Assembly (NCBI RefSeq): GCF_026283925.1
Contig: NZ_JAPDPF010000008.1
Span: 124,001 to 188,000 of the forward strand
DNA length: 64,000 bases
Source: Dyella halodurans
Lineage (GTDB): Bacteria > Pseudomonadota > Gammaproteobacteria > Xanthomonadales > Rhodanobacteraceae
Reading direction: 5' to 3'
Numbering within the stretch: the stretch's first letter is position 1; every line of letters starts with the position of its first letter. A program made the position numbers and the translations under genes. Shown here in pieces: positions 60,191-64,000 of this stretch. The notes beneath the pieces were generated by a model, which was given only the letters and a program-made list of their open reading frames with translations, ran no database searches and had not been told where the DNA came from.

Positions 60191-60979
60191 TTAAAGCGAC
60201 TGCTGCAAGGGAAAATGGCTGGTCAGGAACGGCACCACGACCTCCAGAAAAGCTTCCGTGTGCTCGGCGTGCAAGCGGTGGCCGCTGCCGAGGTAGTGGG
60301 CGCTGGCGTGCGGGAGTTGCTTGGTGAGCAAGCCCATGCGCCGGGTGACAGCGCCGTCATTGTGGCTGGCCAGCAACAAACAGGGTGCTTCAATCTTGCC
60401 GAGCCCTTGCCACCAGAGCGGCATCGGTGAGCGCAACGCCGGCAGCACCGTGCGCGCCGAGCGAAAGTCGAATTCCCTGAGCAGCCAGAGTCGGGCGATT
60501 CTTCCAGCGCCAAGCTTCTGAGCGGAGCTCCACCACCCGGGTTTCGTCTGCAGGGCATGGAGTTCTGCCGCCTCGGCGGCATCCCTCGGTGGCACGGGGG
60601 CGGCTTCGATGACGATTCGATCGATGCGCTCGGGCAGGCGCATGGCCAGTCGCAAGGCGAGATGTCCTCCCAGTGAGTGGCCGACCAGACTCAAGCGCCG
60701 CAACCTGAGTGCGTCGAGCAGGTCGATCAGATCCCGCTCGAAGTCCTCCAGCGCATAGGTATTGGCCCAGGCGCTGCGCCCATGGCCACGAAGGTCGGGC
60801 ACGATGACGCGCAACCCCTGTCGCGCAAGCGCACCGGCCAACCCGGCCCAACTGGTCGACTGGCTGGCGAAGGCATGGATAAGCAGGACCGGCTCGCCGC
60901 CATCGTTGCCAGCGGTGCGGTAGGCAAGTTGCCGACCTTGTATGCCGATTGTCTGGTGAGGAGAAAGGCGTGCATCCAT
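60191..60979 (-). CDS. Alpha/beta hydrolase next to the borosin genes
   Basis: 262 residues, no signal peptide. Fold features: VLLIHAFASQST near 31-42, PDLRGHGRSA near 61-70, nucleophile elbow GHSLGGH with S102, ASHNDGAV (acid) and GSGHRLHAEH with the histidine near 236. Esterase, peptidase or lactonase; substrate unknown. GAG lies 5 nt before the ATG. It ends 150 nt before the methyltransferase start and starts 48 nt after the stop of the beta-lactamase-fold lipoprotein gene. Position suggests, but does not show, a role in processing the methylated peptide. Confidence 0.85.
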   Translation of the reverse strand: MDARLSPHQTIGIQGRQLAYRTAGNDGGEPVLLIHAFASQSTSWAGLAGALARQGLRVIVPDLRGHGRSAWANTYALEDFERDLIDLLDALRLRRLSLVGHSLGGHLALRLAMRLPERIDRIVIEAAPVPPRDAAEAAELHALQTKPGWWSSAQKLGAGRIARLWLLREFDFRSARTVLPALRSPMPLWWQGLGKIEAPCLLLASHNDGAVTRRMGLLTKQLPHASAHYLGSGHRLHAEHTEAFLEVVVPFLTSHFPLQQSL

Positions 60980-61027
60980 GGTCACTCGATGTCGGCTGCA
61001 GGGCAGGAAGTCCGGGTTTCCCACGGT

Positions 61028-62140
61028 TCAACAGGTTTCGTTGCGCAGGCAGGCGAGCAGGCTGGGGTCGCTGCCGATCAGGTCGAAAATGGGCAATACC
61101 AGCTTCTTGCCGTTGTCGCTGTTGGTGAGGAGCACGGTGCCATTGCGGTCCTTCAGGCTGAGGTAGACCAGGGTGGCGACGCCTTCGTCCGAGCCGTCGT
61201 GCATCAGATAGGTGTCATCGCCAAAGCGGATCACCTCCCAGCCCAGCCCCATGCCTTCATCATCGGGGCAGCCTGCCTTGATCGGCATGCACTTCGGGAT
61301 CTTCTCCCTCACCTGGATGCGAATGCGCTCCTGGGCCACCGCGGGCGTGAGGCCGGTGTTGTCGAGCACGGCCTGCATGAACCTCGCGTAGTCGCGCGCG
61401 GTGGTGTAGAGCATGTCGGATGCAAACGCCTTGTCGGCGATCTCGGGTTCGAGCAGCTTGCCGTGCGCGTTGGTCGGCACGGCGATCCGTCCCTTGAACC
61501 AGGGGCGGCCGGTATAGGCCGTGTTGGTCATGCCCAGCGGTTGCAGTACCTGGGCTTCCGCCAGCGTTTCGAACGGTGTTTGCAGCTTGTTCTCGGTAAA
61601 GCGTTTGACGTACTCGTAGCCTTCGCCGGAGTAACCGAAAGCCTGGCCTGGCGGTCGCTTGAACGTCAGTACACCACCGGTCATCCGGCGCCAGTTGGGA
61701 AAGCCGGTCTGGTGGCTTAGCGAGTAGCGCGGGGTCAGCAGCTTCGCGCGTTCGTCCTTGGCGATATCCGGATCGAGCCAGTATCTGTACATAGGCTCAT
61801 CCAGCGCCATCTTGCCTTCGGAGACCAGGCGCAACATGACTTGTGCGGTCACCGGCTTGGTCAGCGACGCCACGTTGTAGAGCGTGGCCTCCGTGGCCGG
61901 CACGCCGGGGCTCTGCGAGCCGTAGGCCGCCACGAACACCAGCTGGCCGTTCTCAATATGCGCGATGGAAACGCTCGGCACCCCATTATCGGCCAGCAGC
62001 TTCGGCACCTGGCTGTCGAGCAGCGCATGCAGTGCCCGGGCGCGTGCGCTGGCAGGCGGTTCCGTCTTTCCCGCGCCGGCGCAGGCGCTCAAGGCCAACG
62101 TGAGGCATAGGGCACCGCAGATCGTCCGTGCGCGTTTCAT
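61028..62140 (-). CDS. Beta-lactamase-fold serine hydrolase, lipoprotein
   Basis: 370 residues. Lipobox LSAC gives lipidated C20. Catalytic motifs: S92-L-T-K95 in VASLTKPVTA, Y-S-G in GQAFGYSGEGYEYV (in place of YxN) and the HDG in YLMHDGSDEG. Class C-like/D-peptidase family. It overlaps the upstream hydrolase gene by 4 nt (ATGA), so the two are probably translated together. The LPTL-like tail contains a C-terminal Cys. Substrate unknown. Confidence 0.85.
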   Translation of the reverse strand: MKRARTICGALCLTLALSACAGAGKTEPPASARARALHALLDSQVPKLLADNGVPSVSIAHIENGQLVFVAAYGSQSPGVPATEATLYNVASLTKPVTAQVMLRLVSEGKMALDEPMYRYWLDPDIAKDERAKLLTPRYSLSHQTGFPNWRRMTGGVLTFKRPPGQAFGYSGEGYEYVKRFTENKLQTPFETLAEAQVLQPLGMTNTAYTGRPWFKGRIAVPTNAHGKLLEPEIADKAFASDMLYTTARDYARFMQAVLDNTGLTPAVAQERIRIQVREKIPKCMPIKAGCPDDEGMGLGWEVIRFGDDTYLMHDGSDEGVATLVYLSLKDRNGTVLLTNSDNGKKLVLPIFDLIGSDPSLLACLRNETC

Positions 62141-63756
62141 GGCCTGTCCTTGCTTGGGGTGGTCGTTGGTTGCTTGCTCAGCTCGGCCCATTGGGCCAGC
62201 ACGAAGCCGCGGTTCTGGATGCGCTGCGGGCGCGGTTGGCCATCGACCGAGGGGAACAGGCCGTGCGTGGGCGATACTCCGTCATCATCGGCACGTGCCG
62301 TGATGGCGCCATCGAGCCGATGGCCGTCACGAAGCTTGAGGTTGAAGCCGAGGACATAAGGGCGTCGCGCGGCATCGTCGATATGCAGGCTGCCCGTGGT
62401 GACGCCGCGCAGGAAGCCGCTCTTGGTGATGTGGGCTTCGTTGAGCAACGAAGTCAGCTGATCCTCGAGCGTGACCTTGATATCGCCGGACGGCAGCACC
62501 TGCAGGGTGATCGGGATGGCGCCCTGATAGGTGTCGACCGTCCCCTTCCATACACCGATCCACTCGTCGGGTGGTTCGAACGTCGTTGTGGTCGAGGAGG
62601 GGGATTTTGGCGCAGGCGTCCATCCGGGCAACATCGCTTGCATGATCTGGTCGGCGACGACGGGAGCCAGCCGTTCCTCGGCATTGGTGAGCACGACCAC
62701 GACCAGATTCCTGGCAGGAATCAGGCGTAGCTCGGTGCGCACGCCAGGCATGTCGCCGTCATGCGAAATTACTTCATAGCCGGATTGCTGGCTGATTTCC
62801 CAGCCGACGCCATAACTCTTGCCATTGCCTTCATCCATCGTCGGCTGATGCATGGCGTCGATCAGGGCATCGGGCAGGATGGCCGCCTGGTCGGTCAGGT
62901 GGCTTTTCAGCTGGAACATGCCGAAGCGCGCCATATCGTGGGCGCTCGCGTAGATCGCCGAGGCGCCGTCATGATCGGTCTGATAGGGCGGAATGGGCTG
63001 CCCGTCGTGGCCATAGCGAACGGCTTCGAGGGCGCCCAGCCTGGCGGTCGTATCGACCGCGCTGCGCTGCATGCCAAGCGGAGCAAACACCGCATCGTGC
63101 ATGACCTCGGCAAAGGACTTGCCCGCGAGCCTGGCGATGACGTGGTCGAGGATGCCGTAGCCGAGATTGGAGTAGCGAAACGTCTCCCCCGGCGGGGTCA
63201 TGAGCTGGCCATAGCGCTGGATGATGATGTCGGCCGTGGGCCGCCGCCATGGCTCGTTGGCATAGAAGAACTGGTAGTGCTCGGGCAAGCCGGAGGAGTG
63301 ATTGGCCACGCGTCTTACCGTGGCGTTGCGCGCGTCGCCAATCCGCGCGACCAGGGGCGAGTTGCCCAGGTAGTCATTGATCGGATGGTCGAGATCGAGC
63401 TTGCCTGCACGCACCAGCGTCATCAGCGCGGTGGCGGTCAGCGGCTTGGAGATGGACGCAAGCGAATACATGGTCTGTGCGGTGGCGGGCCGTTGGTGTT
63501 CCTTGTCCGCGAGGCCGAAGCCCTGTTCCCAAACGATGCGGCCATCCTGCGCTACCGCGACGGCAAGCGAGGGCACGTGCTGCTGTTGCAACTGGGCGGG
63601 GATGGAGCGGCGAATGGCCTCGAAGGGATCGCTGGGCGCCAACGCATGGGCGGCACACATCATGCCGGCAGCGAGCAGCACGATGCGGGGTGTGCGCAAA
63701 CGCCCAAGGGTTGGAAAGCAGCTGCGGAGTGGACGTCTGACGCGATGCACGAACAT
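62137..63756 (-). CDS. Beta-lactamase-fold serine hydrolase, exported
   Basis: 539 residues from an ATG with GGGGAG at 8-nt spacing; the frame continues further upstream but loses character. Hydrophobic signal/anchor at about 22-40. Catalytic motifs: S101-I-S-K104 in LASISKPLTA, Y-S-N in FRYSNLGYGIL, and HDG in VISHDGDMPG. A C-terminal beta domain (about 415-520) follows. Related to the protein encoded next to it but clearly different in length. First gene of the minus-strand run that ends at the GGDEF gene. Confidence 0.87.
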   Translation of the reverse strand: MFVHRVRRPLRSCFPTLGRLRTPRIVLLAAGMMCAAHALAPSDPFEAIRRSIPAQLQQQHVPSLAVAVAQDGRIVWEQGFGLADKEHQRPATAQTMYSLASISKPLTATALMTLVRAGKLDLDHPINDYLGNSPLVARIGDARNATVRRVANHSSGLPEHYQFFYANEPWRRPTADIIIQRYGQLMTPPGETFRYSNLGYGILDHVIARLAGKSFAEVMHDAVFAPLGMQRSAVDTTARLGALEAVRYGHDGQPIPPYQTDHDGASAIYASAHDMARFGMFQLKSHLTDQAAILPDALIDAMHQPTMDEGNGKSYGVGWEISQQSGYEVISHDGDMPGVRTELRLIPARNLVVVVLTNAEERLAPVVADQIMQAMLPGWTPAPKSPSSTTTTFEPPDEWIGVWKGTVDTYQGAIPITLQVLPSGDIKVTLEDQLTSLLNEAHITKSGFLRGVTTGSLHIDDAARRPYVLGFNLKLRDGHRLDGAITARADDDGVSPTHGLFPSVDGQPRPQRIQNRGFVLAQWAELSKQPTTTPSKDRP

Positions 63757-63925
63757 CGGTGATGCTCCCCATCCTGTAGGAATCGCCACGCGCCGCGATG
63801 GCCGCCCCGAACTGCGATGCGGCATGCTGCCCCAAAGGTTTAAGCTGGTGCAGTGCCGTTCGTCCTGGCGACCCAGGTCGCGCACGCATGCCAACCTGGT
63901 GGCAGATGCCTGAAGGAGAGCCGTG

Positions 63926-64000
63926 ATGCGACTGCTGCGTTTCATTCAAGGCGACCGCGAAGGCGTGGCCATCGATAGCGATGGCGGCTATCGGGCGCGC
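63926..64000 (+). CDS. Fumarylacetoacetate-hydrolase family protein, N-terminal fragment
   Basis: Only 25 codons are present: MRLLRFIQGDREGVAIDSDGG and a few more. This matches the small N-terminal domain of FAH-family proteins (for example KLVRF..GREGVA). AAGGAG lies 7 nt before the ATG. It is divergent from the beta-lactamase-fold gene. The rest is beyond the window, so no catalytic residues can be checked. Confidence 0.6.
   Translation, partial: MRLLRFIQGDREGVAIDSDGGYRAR

Overview
The window looks like a chromosomal segment of a GC-rich gammaproteobacterium of the order Xanthomonadales/Lysobacterales, most likely Rhodanobacteraceae (Dyella, Luteibacter or Rhodanobacter type). The basis is a type II secretion operon in the Xanthomonas xps order (E-F-G-H-I-J-K-L-M-N-D), a monomeric NADP isocitrate dehydrogenase, and dispersed palindromes of the GTAGGAGCGCACCCTGTGCGCG kind. 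The genus is an inference. I saw no rRNA, tRNA, CRISPR array, transposase or phage module.

Layout. 1-7.2 kb: the start of an SDR gene divergent from an ArsR regulator, a 313-bp nested inverted repeat, a secreted M20 peptidase, two alpha/beta hydrolases, zapE, an ACP phosphodiesterase-like gene and a membrane-anchored cytochrome c. 7.5-15.7 kb: an adaptor and two HAE-type RND pumps in the mdtABC arrangement. 15.9-26.9 kb: monomeric IDH, a chromate-transporter family protein, a GumN/TraB protein, an aldo/keto reductase, a LysR regulator, glutathione-dependent formaldehyde dehydrogenase, a lipoprotein methyltransferase, RluE-type pseudouridine synthase and TatD. 27.3-38.3 kb: the whole xps type II secretion operon with translationally coupled genes; a composite palindromic repeat lies between gspE and gspF and another palindrome lies inside the gspH leader. 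38.7-47.1 kb: HrpB helicase, an exported sulfatase-modifying-factor-like protein, a GH11 xylanase (a plausible type II substrate), a serine hydrolase and an MliC-type lysozyme inhibitor. 47.2-56.6 kb: response regulator, histidine kinase, outer-membrane factor, adaptor and RND permease in overlapping order, followed by an ArnT/PMT-type glycosyltransferase. 56.6-63.8 kb: a minus-strand block with a GGDEF protein, a small acidic-tailed peptide gene, an alpha-N-methyltransferase, an alpha/beta hydrolase and two beta-lactamase-fold hydrolases. The window ends in the start of a fumarylacetoacetate-hydrolase family gene.

Main discovery. The methyltransferase at 59201-60040 and the 104-residue protein at 58420-58734 have the features of a split borosin RiPP system, in which a tetrapyrrole-methylase-fold enzyme N-methylates the backbone of a separate precursor. 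The precursor begins MSGVIDFLERMGRDAQL, close to the start of Shewanella SonA as I remember it, and the enzyme keeps the Y/R/Y catalytic set of SonM. Unlike SonA, this precursor continues past the aligned core into a run of ten acidic residues and a second hydrophobic tail. A diguanylate-cyclase gene begins 7 nt after the precursor stop, and three hydrolase genes lie upstream on the same strand; their part in the pathway is inference.

At least four palindromic repeat families (REP/BIME-like) fill intergenic gaps. They supply a stop codon (second RND permease), a Shine-Dalgarno sequence (gspF), the C-terminal codons of the ACP phosphodiesterase and the extended prepilin leader of gspH. No REP-associated transposase lies in the window.
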